NCBI GenBank assembly: GCA_030147455.1
Contig: JASKZU010000155.1
Location: 1-44,579 of the forward strand
DNA: 44,579 bases
Source: Planococcus sp. (in: firmicutes)
Lineage (GTDB): Bacteria; Bacillota; Bacilli; Bacillales_A; Planococcaceae
Reading direction: 5' to 3'
Shown here: piece by piece, positions 32,613 to 41,221 of the stretch
How positions within the stretch are numbered: the stretch's first letter is position 1
Layout of the letters: each line of letters opens with the position of its first letter
The notes under the pieces: model-generated
What the model saw: the letters and a program-made list of their open reading frames with translations, nothing else
Told to the model about the DNA's origin: nothing
Database searches by the model: none
Translations under genes and position numbers: made by a program

Positions 32613-33656
32613 ATGGATCCAGTTCTCCAAGCGCAAGTTCACATTATGCCTGAATTGCCTGTTTTGCTGAAAAAGCGCTATAGCATACTCGAGCTGATTC
32701 AAGCCGAGCAGCCTATAGGAAGACGCACATTGAGCGAAATGACAGGCGCAGCTGAAAGAGAAATACGCAAAGAGACGGACCTGTTGCGTGACCATGCCTT
32801 AATCGAGATGAACAAAAGCGGCATGACGTTAACCGTTCTTGGGGCCAGTGTATTAACGCAGCTCCAGGGATTGGTCAGAGAACTGTCTGGAACGGCTGCT
32901 TTGGAAGCGGAGCTCGAAGAAAAACTCGGGATCCAACAAGCAATCGTCCTGACGGGTGACAGCGACCGGCTGCCATCCGTCAAAACAGCAATCGGCCGTC
33001 AAGCTGCCCGCCAAGTAGAACAATTATTTGAAAACAGCCGGACAATCGCGGTTACCGGTGGCAGCACAATGGCTGCTGTCGCTGCTGAAATCCGCCCGGC
33101 CAAGAAAAACGGCAGCATGCATTTTGTCGCTGCAAGGGGCGGCCTTGGTGAAGATATGCATCACCAGGCCAACACTATTGCTTCTTCTTTTGCCGAAAAA
33201 GCAGGCGGCGCTGTCCGCACACTGTATTTGCCCGAACATTTGAGTGCAGAAGCCTTGGAAATGATGATGAAAGAACCTGTCATCAAAGAAATGATGGAGC
33301 TTTATGATCAAACTGATTTGGTGGTCCATGGCATCGGCGTAGCCGAAGAAATGGCAGCCAGGCGGCGTTCTTCACATGAAGAAGTAGAGAAAATCAAGAC
33401 GGGTGGAGCTGTCAGTGAAGCGTTCGGCTATTATTTCGATAAAAACGGAAAAATAGTTTACCGCATCCCGACAGCGGGCATTCAATTAGAGCAAGTACAA
33501 AAAGTGCCCGGCATTATAGCGGTGGCAGGCGGCCAAACAAAAGCCCGTGCCATCGAATCCTATTTCCGGGCAGCGCCGGCCCGTACCATTCTCATTACAG
33601 ATGAAGGTGCGGCGCAAGCAATCTTAAATCCCAAAACAAAATTGGAGGAATTATAA
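32613..33656 (+). CDS. cggR: Central glycolytic genes regulator
   Basis: SorC/DeoR-type repressor of its own operon, released by fructose-1,6-bisphosphate. 347 residues. N-terminal helix-turn-helix at ~25-65 (RYSILELIQAEQPIGRRTLS with TGAAEREIRKETDLL). The C-terminal sugar-binding domain contains VTGGSTMAAVAAEI, FVAARGGLGEDMHHQANTI, LVVHGIGVAEEMA and IIAVAGGQTKARAI. ATG at 32613 after AAAGGGGTGGAG. The stop TAA is directly followed by the gap ATG, with no base between. Confidence 0.96.
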   Translation: MDPVLQAQVHIMPELPVLLKKRYSILELIQAEQPIGRRTLSEMTGAAEREIRKETDLLRDHALIEMNKSGMTLTVLGASVLTQLQGLVRELSGTAALEAELEEKLGIQQAIVLTGDSDRLPSVKTAIGRQAARQVEQLFENSRTIAVTGGSTMAAVAAEIRPAKKNGSMHFVAARGGLGEDMHHQANTIASSFAEKAGGAVRTLYLPEHLSAEALEMMMKEPVIKEMMELYDQTDLVVHGIGVAEEMAARRRSSHEEVEKIKTGGAVSEAFGYYFDKNGKIVYRIPTAGIQLEQVQKVPGIIAVAGGQTKARAIESYFRAAPARTILITDEGAAQAILNPKTKLEEL

Positions 33657-34664
33657 ATGACAGTAAAATTAGCAATTAATGGCTTTGGCCGTATCGGCCG
33701 TGTTGTATTCCGTCAAGCACTTGAAAACGAAAACGTGGAAGTAGTAGCAGTAAACGACCTTTCTGATGCTGAAATGCTTGCACATCTTTTGAAATATGAT
33801 TCTGTACACGGCACGTTGAACGCAGACGTTTCTGCTAAAGATGGTTCAATCTTCGTAGACGGCAAAGAAATCAAAGTCTTCGCTGAAAAAGACCCTGCTC
33901 AATTGCCATGGAAAGAGCAAAACGTCGATATCGTTATCGAATCAACTGGGATCTTCACGACTGAAGAAGCTGCTTCTAAGCACATCGAAGCCGGCGCTAA
34001 AAAAGTCATCGTTTCTGCACCAGGCAAAAACGGCATGAAGATGCTTGTCATGGGCGTAAACGAAGATTCTTACAACCCAGAAGAGCACCACGTTGTTTCC
34101 AACGCTTCATGTACAACAAACGGCTTGTCCGGCATTTCTAAAGTGTTGAACGAAAAGTTCGGCATCAAAAAAGCCATGATGACAACAATTCACTCATACA
34201 CGAACGACCAAGCTTTGCTTGATGCACCTCACTCTGACTACCGCCGTGCGCGCGCAGCAGCTGAGTCAATGATTCCGACAACAACTGGCGCAGCGAAATC
34301 TGTTGCAAAAGTATTGCCTGAATTGGAAGGCAAAATCGACGGAATGGCGATCCGCGTTCCAACACCAAACGTTTCATTGATCGACCTTGTAGCTGAACTT
34401 GAGCAGGATGCTTCTATTGAAGAAGTAAACCAAGTGCTTAAAGAAGCAACTGAAAACGAACTTAACGGCTACTTGGAATACAGTGAATTGCCGCTAGTAT
34501 CACGCGACTTCAACGGCAGCAGAGCTTCTGCTACAGTAGATGCACAATCTACTATGGCTTTGGGCGGAAACATGGTTAAAGTACTTGCTTGGTACGATAA
34601 CGAATCCGGCTACTCTGCACGTTGCATCGACTTGGCAGTGTTCATGTCTAAAAAAGGGCTGTAA
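33657..34664 (+). CDS. gapA: Glyceraldehyde-3-phosphate dehydrogenase (NAD, glycolytic)
   Basis: Oxidises glyceraldehyde-3-phosphate to 1,3-bisphosphoglycerate. 335 residues. N-terminal Rossmann motif INGFGRIGRVVFRQ, catalytic Cys152 in SNASCTTNGL, and WYDNESGYSARCIDL near the end. The association with cggR marks it as the glycolytic enzyme (GapA) rather than the gluconeogenic GapB. The codon choice looks more restricted than in neighbours, as expected for a highly expressed gene. GGAGG (33643-33647) lies in the 3' end of cggR. A terminator follows 52 bases after the stop. Confidence 0.98.
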   Translation: MTVKLAINGFGRIGRVVFRQALENENVEVVAVNDLSDAEMLAHLLKYDSVHGTLNADVSAKDGSIFVDGKEIKVFAEKDPAQLPWKEQNVDIVIESTGIFTTEEAASKHIEAGAKKVIVSAPGKNGMKMLVMGVNEDSYNPEEHHVVSNASCTTNGLSGISKVLNEKFGIKKAMMTTIHSYTNDQALLDAPHSDYRRARAAAESMIPTTTGAAKSVAKVLPELEGKIDGMAIRVPTPNVSLIDLVAELEQDASIEEVNQVLKEATENELNGYLEYSELPLVSRDFNGSRASATVDAQSTMALGGNMVKVLAWYDNESGYSARCIDLAVFMSKKGL

Positions 34665-34715
34665 TTTGAAAATCATAGCTTAATTACCGATGAACCTCTA
34701 TAATGAAGAGGGTAA

Positions 34716-34751
34716 AAGGGGTGGGGAATTAACCCCACCCCTTATTTTTTT
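34716..34751 (+). terminator. Terminator/attenuator between gap and pgk
   Basis: AAGGGGTGGGG-AATTAA-CCCCACCCCTT followed by ATTTTTTT: a very stable GC stem with a T7 run. It separates cggR-gap from the pgk-tpiA-gpmI-eno part. A TATAAT box (34699-34704) precedes it closely. Confidence 0.88.
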
Positions 34752-34774
34752 GAATATAATTAGGAGGTATTTTC

Positions 34775-35959
34775 ATGTTGCAGAAAATGACCATGAAAGA
34801 CTTGGAGTTGAAAGAAAAACGCGTTTTTTGCCGTGTTGACTTTAACGTGCCGATGGAAGACGGAAAAGTAACCGATGATACACGCATCCGGGCGGCATTG
34901 CCAACAATCAAGTATTTGGCTGAACAAGGCGCGAAAGTAATTTTGGCCAGCCACTTGGGACGTCCAAAAGGCCAAGTGAACGAAGACATGAGACTTGCAG
35001 CAGCTGGAGCCAGATTGTCTGATTTGCTCGGCAGCGACGTGAAATGCCTGCAGGAATCTGTAGGGGAGACAGTTGAACAGGAAATTGCAGCGCTCGAACC
35101 CGGCCACGTCCTATTGCTTGAAAACGTCCGTTTCCATAGCGGCGAAGAAAAAAATGATCCAGAACTTGCGAAGCAATTTGCTGCACTGGCAGATGTGTTT
35201 GTCAATGATGCATTTGGTGCAGCGCACAGAGCGCACGCTTCTACTGCAGGAATCGCGGAGCATTTGCCGGCCGTTTCAGGGCTGCTGCTCGAAAAAGAAC
35301 TAGCCGTTCTCGGCAAAGCATTGTCAGAGCCTGAGCGCCCGTTCACCGCAATTATCGGGGGAGCAAAAGTTAAAGATAAAATCGGCGTTATCGACCACTT
35401 GCTCGACATCGTCGACAACTTGATTATCGGCGGCGGTTTGTCTTACACATTCGTGAAAGCACAAGGCCATGAAATTGGCACTTCACTTATCGAAGAAGAT
35501 AAGATGGAACTGGCAAGATCGTTTATCGACAAAGCAAAAGAAAAAGGCGTTAAGTTGTATTTGCCGATCGACATAACAGTGGCGGATGATTTCTCGAAAG
35601 ACGCCCAAACAAAAATCGTCAAAACCGAGGAAATCCCTTCTGACTGGATGGGCCTCGACATCGGTTCTGAAACAGCGAAGCTGTATGCTGACGTAATTAA
35701 AGATTCTAAGCTGATCATTTGGAACGGGCCTATGGGCGTGTTCGAAATGGAAAAATTCGCAAACGGCACGAAAGCAGTAGCTCAAGCGATGGCTGAAACA
35801 GCCGGCTATACAGTGATCGGCGGCGGCGATTCTGCTGCTGCGGTCGAGAAATTCGGCGTAGCTGATCAAATGGATCATATTTCTACAGGCGGCGGTGCTT
35901 CTTTGGAATTCATGGAAGGCAAAGATTTGCCTGGCGTAACCGCATTAACCGATAAATAA
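34775..35959 (+). CDS. pgk: Phosphoglycerate kinase
   Basis: Transfers phosphate from 1,3-bisphosphoglycerate to ADP. 394 residues, a normal monomeric PGK. N-terminal substrate region FCRVDFNVPMEDGKVTDDTR, ASHLGRPKG, basic patch HRAHAST, nucleotide-binding GGAKVKDKIGV and the C-terminal GGGDSAAAVEKFG. ATG at 34775 after AGGAGG (34762-34767). It follows the gap terminator and has no good promoter of its own that I can see, so it probably depends on read-through. tpiA starts 13 bases after the stop. Confidence 0.98.
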   Translation: MLQKMTMKDLELKEKRVFCRVDFNVPMEDGKVTDDTRIRAALPTIKYLAEQGAKVILASHLGRPKGQVNEDMRLAAAGARLSDLLGSDVKCLQESVGETVEQEIAALEPGHVLLLENVRFHSGEEKNDPELAKQFAALADVFVNDAFGAAHRAHASTAGIAEHLPAVSGLLLEKELAVLGKALSEPERPFTAIIGGAKVKDKIGVIDHLLDIVDNLIIGGGLSYTFVKAQGHEIGTSLIEEDKMELARSFIDKAKEKGVKLYLPIDITVADDFSKDAQTKIVKTEEIPSDWMGLDIGSETAKLYADVIKDSKLIIWNGPMGVFEMEKFANGTKAVAQAMAETAGYTVIGGGDSAAAVEKFGVADQMDHISTGGGASLEFMEGKDLPGVTALTDK

Positions 35960-35972
35960 AGGGAGTGTTTTT

Positions 35973-36734
35973 GTGAGAAAACCAATCATTGCAGGAAACT
36001 GGAAAATGTACAAAACCGCATCACAGGCAAAAGAGTTTGTCGAAAAAGTCAACGGCTTGATCCCGGACGAAAGCAAGCTGGACGCAGTCATCTGCGCACC
36101 TGCGCTTTACTTGTCGCAAATGGTCGGCGCTGCAGAAAACAGCGCGCTTAAAATCGGCGCGCAAACAATGCACGAAAAAGGCGAAGGGGCATTCACAGGC
36201 GAAATCAGCCCTGTTCAATTAGCTGACATCGGCGTGGATTATGTCGTCATCGGCCATTCAGAACGCCGCCAGTATTTTAACGAAACAGACGAATCCGTCA
36301 ATGCCAAAGTAAAAGCGGCATTTTCACATCAGCTGCTTCCGATTCTTTGTGTAGGCGAAACGTTGGAAGAACGCGAAAGCGGGCAAACCGACAGCATCGT
36401 TGAATCTCAAGTGGAAAAGGGCCTGGCTGGTTTGACAGATGCACAACTCGCAGAATTGGTCATTGCCTATGAACCGGTATGGGCAATCGGCACCGGCAAA
36501 ACGGCCACTGCTGAAGATGCAAACGAAGTATGCGGCGTAGTCCGCAAGAAAGTTGCGGCGTTGTACAGCAGCGAAACAGCTGATAAGCTGCGCATTCAAT
36601 ACGGCGGCAGCGTAAAACCCGACAACATTCAAGAACTTTTGTCAAAAGAGCATATTGACGGGGCATTAGTCGGCGGCGCAAGTTTGGAAGCAGATTCATT
36701 CGTGAAGCTGTTGGAGGCGGGATCGAATGCGTAA
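35973..36734 (+). CDS. tpiA: Triose-phosphate isomerase
   Basis: Interconverts dihydroxyacetone phosphate and glyceraldehyde-3-phosphate. 253 residues in a (beta/alpha)8 barrel. N-terminal Asn/Lys in GNWKMYKT, electrophile His95 (VIGHSERRQYF), catalytic base Glu167 (AYEPVWAIGTGKTA) and phosphate-binding QYGGSVKPDN. The start is GTG at 35973 with GGGAGTG upstream. It overlaps gpmI by eight bases. Confidence 0.98.
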   Translation: MRKPIIAGNWKMYKTASQAKEFVEKVNGLIPDESKLDAVICAPALYLSQMVGAAENSALKIGAQTMHEKGEGAFTGEISPVQLADIGVDYVVIGHSERRQYFNETDESVNAKVKAAFSHQLLPILCVGETLEERESGQTDSIVESQVEKGLAGLTDAQLAELVIAYEPVWAIGTGKTATAEDANEVCGVVRKKVAALYSSETADKLRIQYGGSVKPDNIQELLSKEHIDGALVGGASLEADSFVKLLEAGSNA

Positions 36735-38259
36735 AACGGCAAATCCGGCTGCCCTGATCATCTTGGATGGTTTTGGCTGCCGTGAAGAAACCGCTGGAAA
36801 TGCAGTTGCACAAGCCCATAAGCCGAACTTTGACCGCTTATGGAACGAATACCCGCATGAAATGCTGACAGCTTCAGGCGAAGCTGTTGGCTTGCCGGAC
36901 GGCCAAATGGGCAATTCAGAAGTGGGCCATTTAAACATCGGTGCTGGACGGATTGTCTATCAGAACTTGACGCGCATCCATAAATCAATCAAAGACGGCG
37001 ACTTTTTCCAAAACCCGGCCTTTTTAGATGCTGTGCTCAACGCCAAAGAAAACGGCAAAGCGCTTCACGTCATGGGCTTGCTCAGTGACGGGGGCGTCCA
37101 TAGCCACTATGAACATTTATTTGCCCTGTTGCGCCTTGCCAAACAGCAAGGGCTGAGCGAAGTCTACGTCCACGGCTTTTTAGATGGCCGCGATGTTGGG
37201 CCGAAAACGGCGCTCCGCTATATAGAGGAAACCGAAAAGCAAATGCAGCAAATCGGCATCGGGCGCTTCGCTTCGATTAGCGGACGCTATTATGCGATGG
37301 ACCGCGATCGCCGCTGGGAACGAGTGGAACTGGCTTACCGCGTAATGGTGGATGGTACAGGACCGCGTGCTCGTTCAGCAAAAGAAGGCGTGGAAGCATC
37401 CTACGCTGAAGGCATTGTAGATGAATTCATCCTGCCGTTTACAGTAGCTGAAGACGGCGCTATACCTGCAACGATCGCATCTGGCGATTCGGTTATTTTC
37501 TTTAACTTCCGACCGGACCGCGCCATCCAAACAACGGCGGCGTTAACACGCCCTGATTTCGCGCATTTTGCACTAAGCGTTGAACATCCGCAAAACTTGC
37601 TGTTTGTGAGTTTCACTACATACAGTGAAGAATTGAATACGCGCATCGCTTATGATGCGGTCAACTTGGTCAATACGATCGGTGAAGTCCTGTCTGCCAA
37701 CGGCATGAAGCAATTGCGCATTGCCGAGACGGAAAAATATCCGCACGTTACGTTCTTTATGAGCGGCGGCCGTGAAGAAACATTCCCGGGAGAAGACCGG
37801 ATTTTGGTGGCTTCTCCGAAAGTGGCTACGTACGATTTGCAGCCGGAAATGAGCGCTTATGAAGTGACCGACCGGCTCGTTGAACAAATCGATGCTGGCG
37901 CACACGATGCCATTATCTTGAACTTTGCCAACCCGGACATGGTTGGCCACAGCGGCATGCTGGAGCCGACAATCAAAGCAATTGAAGTAGTCGATGAGTG
38001 CCTTGGCCGCATCGTTGATGCATTGCACCGCCAAGGCGGTTCAGCGCTGATCACGGCAGACCACGGCAATGCAGACGAAGTGCTGACAGAAGACGGGCTG
38101 CCGATGACAGCGCACACGACAAACCGCGTACCGGTCATCTTGACCAAGCACGGCGAAGTGTTGCGCAGCGGCGGTATTTTGGCTGACCTGGCACCGACTA
38201 TTTTGAAACTGCTCGATGTGGAACAGCCGGTGGACATGACCGGCAAACCGCTTTATTAA
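36727..38259 (+). CDS. gpmI: Phosphoglycerate mutase, cofactor-independent (Mn-dependent)
   Basis: Interconverts 3- and 2-phosphoglycerate through a phosphoserine intermediate. 510 residues, alkaline-phosphatase superfamily. Metal-site Asp14 in LIILDGFGCRE, catalytic Ser64 in GNSEVGHLNIGAGR, VHGFLDGRDVGPKTAL, FFNFRPDRAIQ, and the second metal cluster in NPDMVGHSG and TADHGNADEV. The ATG at 36727 lies within tpiA, with GGAGGCGGG upstream, so the two are translationally coupled. Confidence 0.98.
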   Translation: MRKTANPAALIILDGFGCREETAGNAVAQAHKPNFDRLWNEYPHEMLTASGEAVGLPDGQMGNSEVGHLNIGAGRIVYQNLTRIHKSIKDGDFFQNPAFLDAVLNAKENGKALHVMGLLSDGGVHSHYEHLFALLRLAKQQGLSEVYVHGFLDGRDVGPKTALRYIEETEKQMQQIGIGRFASISGRYYAMDRDRRWERVELAYRVMVDGTGPRARSAKEGVEASYAEGIVDEFILPFTVAEDGAIPATIASGDSVIFFNFRPDRAIQTTAALTRPDFAHFALSVEHPQNLLFVSFTTYSEELNTRIAYDAVNLVNTIGEVLSANGMKQLRIAETEKYPHVTFFMSGGREETFPGEDRILVASPKVATYDLQPEMSAYEVTDRLVEQIDAGAHDAIILNFANPDMVGHSGMLEPTIKAIEVVDECLGRIVDALHRQGGSALITADHGNADEVLTEDGLPMTAHTTNRVPVILTKHGEVLRSGGILADLAPTILKLLDVEQPVDMTGKPLY

Positions 38260-38340
38260 CAATTGATCGACCAATCAGAAACAACTGCACCTAAACGGGC
38301 GCAGCACATTTATTAACCATTGAAAAGGGAGCTGTTGACA

Positions 38341-39636
38341 ATGCCAATTATCACACACATTCAAGCACGCGAAGTACTCGATTCCCGAGGGAATCCGACA
38401 GTAGAAGTAGAAGTATTCACAGAAAGCGGCGCATTCGGCCGTGCCATCGTGCCTTCTGGCGCGTCTACTGGTGAACACGAAGCTGTTGAATTACGCGATG
38501 GCGATAAGAGCCGTTATCTTGGAAAAGGCGTTCAAAAAGCAGTTGACCACGTGAACAATGAGATTGCTGATGAGTTAGAAGAAAATTATTCGGTTCTTGA
38601 CCAAGTTTCCATCGACCAAGCGTTGATCGAATTGGACGGAACAGAAAACAAAGGCCGTCTCGGCGCAAACGCTATTCTAGGTGTTTCCATGGCCGCAGCG
38701 CATGCTGCAGCCAACTACTTGGATCTTCCTTTATACCAATACCTGGGCGGATTCAATGCGAAGCAATTGCCGGTGCCGATGATGAACATCCTAAACGGCG
38801 GCGAGCACGCAGACAACAACGTCGACATTCAGGAATTCATGGTTATGCCTGTTGGAGCTGAATCGTTCCGCCACGCACTTCGCATGGGCGCTGAAATTTT
38901 CCACAACTTGAAGTCTGTATTGCAAGAAAAAGGCTATAACACATCTGTCGGAGATGAAGGCGGATTTGCACCGAACCTTGGATCGAACGAAGAAGCTCTT
39001 GAAACGATCATGATCGCGATTGAAAAAGCCGGCTTCAAGCCAGGCGCAGACGTCTTGCTCGCTATGGATGTCGCGGCTTCTGAAATTTACGACAAAGAAA
39101 AAGGCGTCTATACTTTGGCAGGTGACAACACAGTCAAAACATCGGCTGAAATGGTTGACTGGTATGAAGAGTTGGCAAACAAATACCCGATCGTTTCTAT
39201 CGAAGACGGTTTAGATGAAAACGACTGGGACGGCTTTAAACTGTTGACAGACCGTATTGGCGAGAAAGTACAGCTGGTCGGCGATGACTTGTTCGTTACA
39301 AACACGAAAAAATTGGCGCAAGGCATCGAGCAGGGCATTGGCAACTCGATCCTTATCAAAGTTAACCAAATCGGTACATTGACTGAAACATTTGATGCAA
39401 TCGAAATGGCGAAACGTGCCGGCTATACAGCGGTCATCTCCCACCGTTCAGGCGAGTCGGAAGATGTAACGATTGCGGATATCGCAGTTGCAACAAACGC
39501 TGGCCAAATCAAAACAGGCGCGCCGTCACGTACGGACCGCGTGGCGAAATACAACCAATTGCTGCGCATCGAAGATCAGTTGAACGATACTGCGAAGTAC
39601 TTGGGCGTTAAAACGTTCTACAACTTAAAGAAATAA
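38341..39636 (+). CDS. eno: Enolase (phosphopyruvate hydratase)
   Basis: Mg-dependent dehydration of 2-phosphoglycerate to phosphoenolpyruvate; in Bacillales also a partner in RNA-degradosome-like complexes. 431 residues. VLDSRGNPTVEVEV at the N-terminus, the mobile loop SGASTGEHEA, metal ligands in AMDVAASE and SIEDGLDE, VGDEGGFAPNL, and the signature LIKVNQIGTLTET with SHRSGESED. The open frame begins at 38320, but AAAGGGAGCTG fits the ATG at 38341, which gives MPIITHIQAREVLDS as in relatives. Last gene of the glycolytic operon. Confidence 0.98.
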   Translation: MPIITHIQAREVLDSRGNPTVEVEVFTESGAFGRAIVPSGASTGEHEAVELRDGDKSRYLGKGVQKAVDHVNNEIADELEENYSVLDQVSIDQALIELDGTENKGRLGANAILGVSMAAAHAAANYLDLPLYQYLGGFNAKQLPVPMMNILNGGEHADNNVDIQEFMVMPVGAESFRHALRMGAEIFHNLKSVLQEKGYNTSVGDEGGFAPNLGSNEEALETIMIAIEKAGFKPGADVLLAMDVAASEIYDKEKGVYTLAGDNTVKTSAEMVDWYEELANKYPIVSIEDGLDENDWDGFKLLTDRIGEKVQLVGDDLFVTNTKKLAQGIEQGIGNSILIKVNQIGTLTETFDAIEMAKRAGYTAVISHRSGESEDVTIADIAVATNAGQIKTGAPSRTDRVAKYNQLLRIEDQLNDTAKYLGVKTFYNLKK

Positions 39637-39654
39637 GGCTGAATAAATTTTGAG

Positions 39655-39686
39655 AAGCTGCCGGGAACTTTTCCGGCAGCTTTTTT
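39655..39686 (+). terminator. Terminator of the glycolytic operon
   Basis: AAGCTGCCGG...CCGGCAGCTT stem (one bulged G near the loop) followed by T6, 19 bases after eno. Confidence 0.92.
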
Positions 39687-39704
39687 GTTAGAATGTGGGA
39701 AGGC

Positions 39705-39832
39705 AATGGGCTCGTTCCAGGGGACGCTTTCCGCGGAGTGGGCATCGAGCCTCCTCGTTCGCTACGCTTCCTGCGGGGTCTCTCAAACCCACTTTTTCCG
39801 CAGGATTCGCCCTTTCACTCCGCCTTTAGGAT
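39705..39832. repeat. Intergenic dyad-rich repeat element (REP-like)
   Basis: GC-rich block unlike its AT-rich surroundings, with nested inverted repeats: GCGGAGTG (39733-39740) with CACTCCGC (39816-39823), and CCTGCGG (39770-39776) with CCGCAGG (39798-39804). Core phrases GACGCTTTCCGCGG, GAGCCTCCTCGTTCGCT and CTGCGGGGTCTC resemble dispersed elements I know from Bacillaceae and Planococcaceae genomes. An open frame across it (39693-39998) is not a gene. Confidence 0.7.
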
Positions 39833-40043
39833 AAGTCTTATTAAGACAATCTATGATTTCTTTTTCATGTTCGAACTTAGTGAGAGTGACGCAAAGTTTT
39901 CGCAACGGTTTTGCAGAACGACTTGTAAAGAGAATTTTTTTGATTTATCAGGAGAAGAAAATGTCTCTCATAAAGAGATGAGAAATAAATCCGTATAAAA
40001 AAGTTGAAATTGTCTTAACCATTTGTATTTTTTAGGCGCTCTA
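39833..40043. other. Gene-free AT-rich stretch between eno and secG
   Basis: Part of a 475-base gap without a credible gene. It holds a 10-base inverted repeat (TTAAGACAAT at 39841-39850 and ATTGTCTTAA at 40009-40018) and a six-codon frame (ATG at 39961, MSLIKR) behind AGGAG. I see no known RNA motif. Confidence 0.5.
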
Positions 40044-40072
40044 TTGCTTGGGGTTTCAATTTTTGGTAAACT
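40044..40072 (+). promoter_or_regulatory. secG promoter
   Basis: TTGCTT (40044-40049), a 17-base spacer and TAAACT (40067-40072), 39 bases before the ATG. Confidence 0.65.
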
Positions 40073-40111
40073 AGAGTTTGTTGTGAAGGTTCTTTTCAGG
40101 AGGTGGTATTT

Positions 40112-40339
40112 ATGCATACATTGTTAATGACATTACTTCTTATCGTCTCGATCGCTTTGATTGTTGTCGTTCTATTGCAATCAGGGAAAAGTGCAGGCCT
40201 TTCAGGAGCCATCTCCGGTGGAGCAGAGCAACTTTTCGGCAAGCAAAAAGCCCGGGGGTTGGATCTTGTCCTTCATCGGGTGACGATCGTTCTTGCTGCC
40301 TTATTCTTTATTCTGGCTATCGCCGTAACGAAAGTTTAA
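40112..40339 (+). CDS. secG: Preprotein translocase subunit SecG
   Basis: Small membrane subunit of the SecYEG channel that assists protein export. 75 residues with two hydrophobic helices (TLLMTLLLIVSIALIVVVLL and VTIVLAALFFILAIAV). They flank the conserved loop LLQSGKSAGLSGAISGGAEQ with LFGKQKARGLD. ATG at 40112 follows AGGAGGTGG (40098-40106). The GTG at 40103 lies inside that site and is not the start. First in the conserved order secG-est-rnr-smpB-ssrA. Confidence 0.95.
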   Translation: MHTLLMTLLLIVSIALIVVVLLQSGKSAGLSGAISGGAEQLFGKQKARGLDLVLHRVTIVLAALFFILAIAVTKV

Positions 40340-40352
40340 TGTAGATGCTTAT

Positions 40353-40386
40353 CGCCTGACCATTTAGTGGTTGGGCGTTTTCTTTT
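40353..40386 (+). terminator. Terminator after secG
   Basis: CGCCTGACCA-TTTAG-TGGTTGGGCG (two wobble pairs), then TTTTCTTTT. Confidence 0.8.
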
Positions 40387-40393
40387 AGGTAAA

Positions 40394-40413
40394 ATGCCGG
40401 GTGTGGCCGGCAT
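40394..40413 (+). repeat. Short hairpin in the est leader
   Basis: ATGCCGG-GTGTGG-CCGGCAT perfect seven-base stem between the secG terminator and the est ribosome-binding site, without a T-run. Confidence 0.55.
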
Positions 40414-40448
40414 GAAAAATCAACAAATGACGTTGGAGGGAATTTTTT

Positions 40449-41195
40449 ATGCGTATTTCACAGCCTAAACCGTTTTTCTTCGAGCAAGGTCCTCGAGCGG
40501 TATTGCTATTGCACGGATTTACGGGGAACTCTGCCGATGTGCGGATGCTTGGCCGCTTTTTGGAAACCAAAGGCTATACGAGCATTGCACCGCATTATGC
40601 AGGGCATGGAGTGGCGCCGGAGGAACTGGTGGGCACAGGGCCTGCCGATTGGTGGCAAGACGTGGAGCGGGCCTATCAAACGCTCCTCGACAAGGGCTAT
40701 ACAGAAATTGCTGTTGCCGGATTGTCGCTCGGCGGCGTATTCAGCCTGAAACTGGGGTATACAAAACCCATCAAGGGCATTGTGACGATGTGCGCGCCGA
40801 TGTACATGAAGTCGACTGACCTGATGTATGAAGGCGTTTTGAAGTATGCCCGCGAATACAAGAATTATGAAGGAAAAGATGATAAGCTTATCGAAGAAGA
40901 GATGAGGCGCTTTAAAGAAAAGCCGATGCCAACGCTTGCTGAACTGCGCGAATTGATCGGTGAAGTCCGCGGCAGCGTCGACCATGTATACGCTCCGCTG
41001 TTCGTCGTTCAAGGTTCGCTCGATGATGTGATCAATCCTGATTCAGCCAACGTCATCTTTGAAGAAGCAGAATCGGACCATAAGCGCATCAAATGGTATG
41101 AACATTCCGGTCACGTGATTACGCTCGACCAGGAAAAAAAGCAATTGCACGATGATATATATGAGTTTCTCGAAACGCTCGACTGGAGCGTGTGA
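40449..41195 (+). CDS. est: Carboxylesterase (Est30/YvaK type)
   Basis: Alpha/beta-hydrolase of 248 residues that cleaves short-chain carboxylic esters; the natural substrate is unknown. Oxyanion region LLLHGFTGNSADVR, nucleophile Ser93 in VAGLSLGGVFSL, acid Asp in VQGSLDDVINP and base His in EHSGHVITLD. This set matches the Geobacillus Est30 / B. subtilis YvaK group, which lies at the same place between secG and rnr. ATG at 40449 with GGAGGGAA upstream. No signal peptide. rnr starts 26 bases after the stop. Confidence 0.93.
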   Translation: MRISQPKPFFFEQGPRAVLLLHGFTGNSADVRMLGRFLETKGYTSIAPHYAGHGVAPEELVGTGPADWWQDVERAYQTLLDKGYTEIAVAGLSLGGVFSLKLGYTKPIKGIVTMCAPMYMKSTDLMYEGVLKYAREYKNYEGKDDKLIEEEMRRFKEKPMPTLAELRELIGEVRGSVDHVYAPLFVVQGSLDDVINPDSANVIFEEAESDHKRIKWYEHSGHVITLDQEKKQLHDDIYEFLETLDWSV

Positions 41196-41221
41196 GACGG
41201 TATCAAAAGGAGGAGTTAGGA

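Noticed and set aside
34755..34760. TATAAT just before the pgk ribosome-binding site
   Set aside because: Transcription from it would begin at or after AGGAGG, leaving pgk without a usable ribosome-binding site.
39693..39998. Open reading frame of 101 codons between eno and secG
   Set aside because: It runs through the GC-rich dyad repeat, has an unlikely residue composition, lacks a ribosome-binding site and does not resemble any protein I know.
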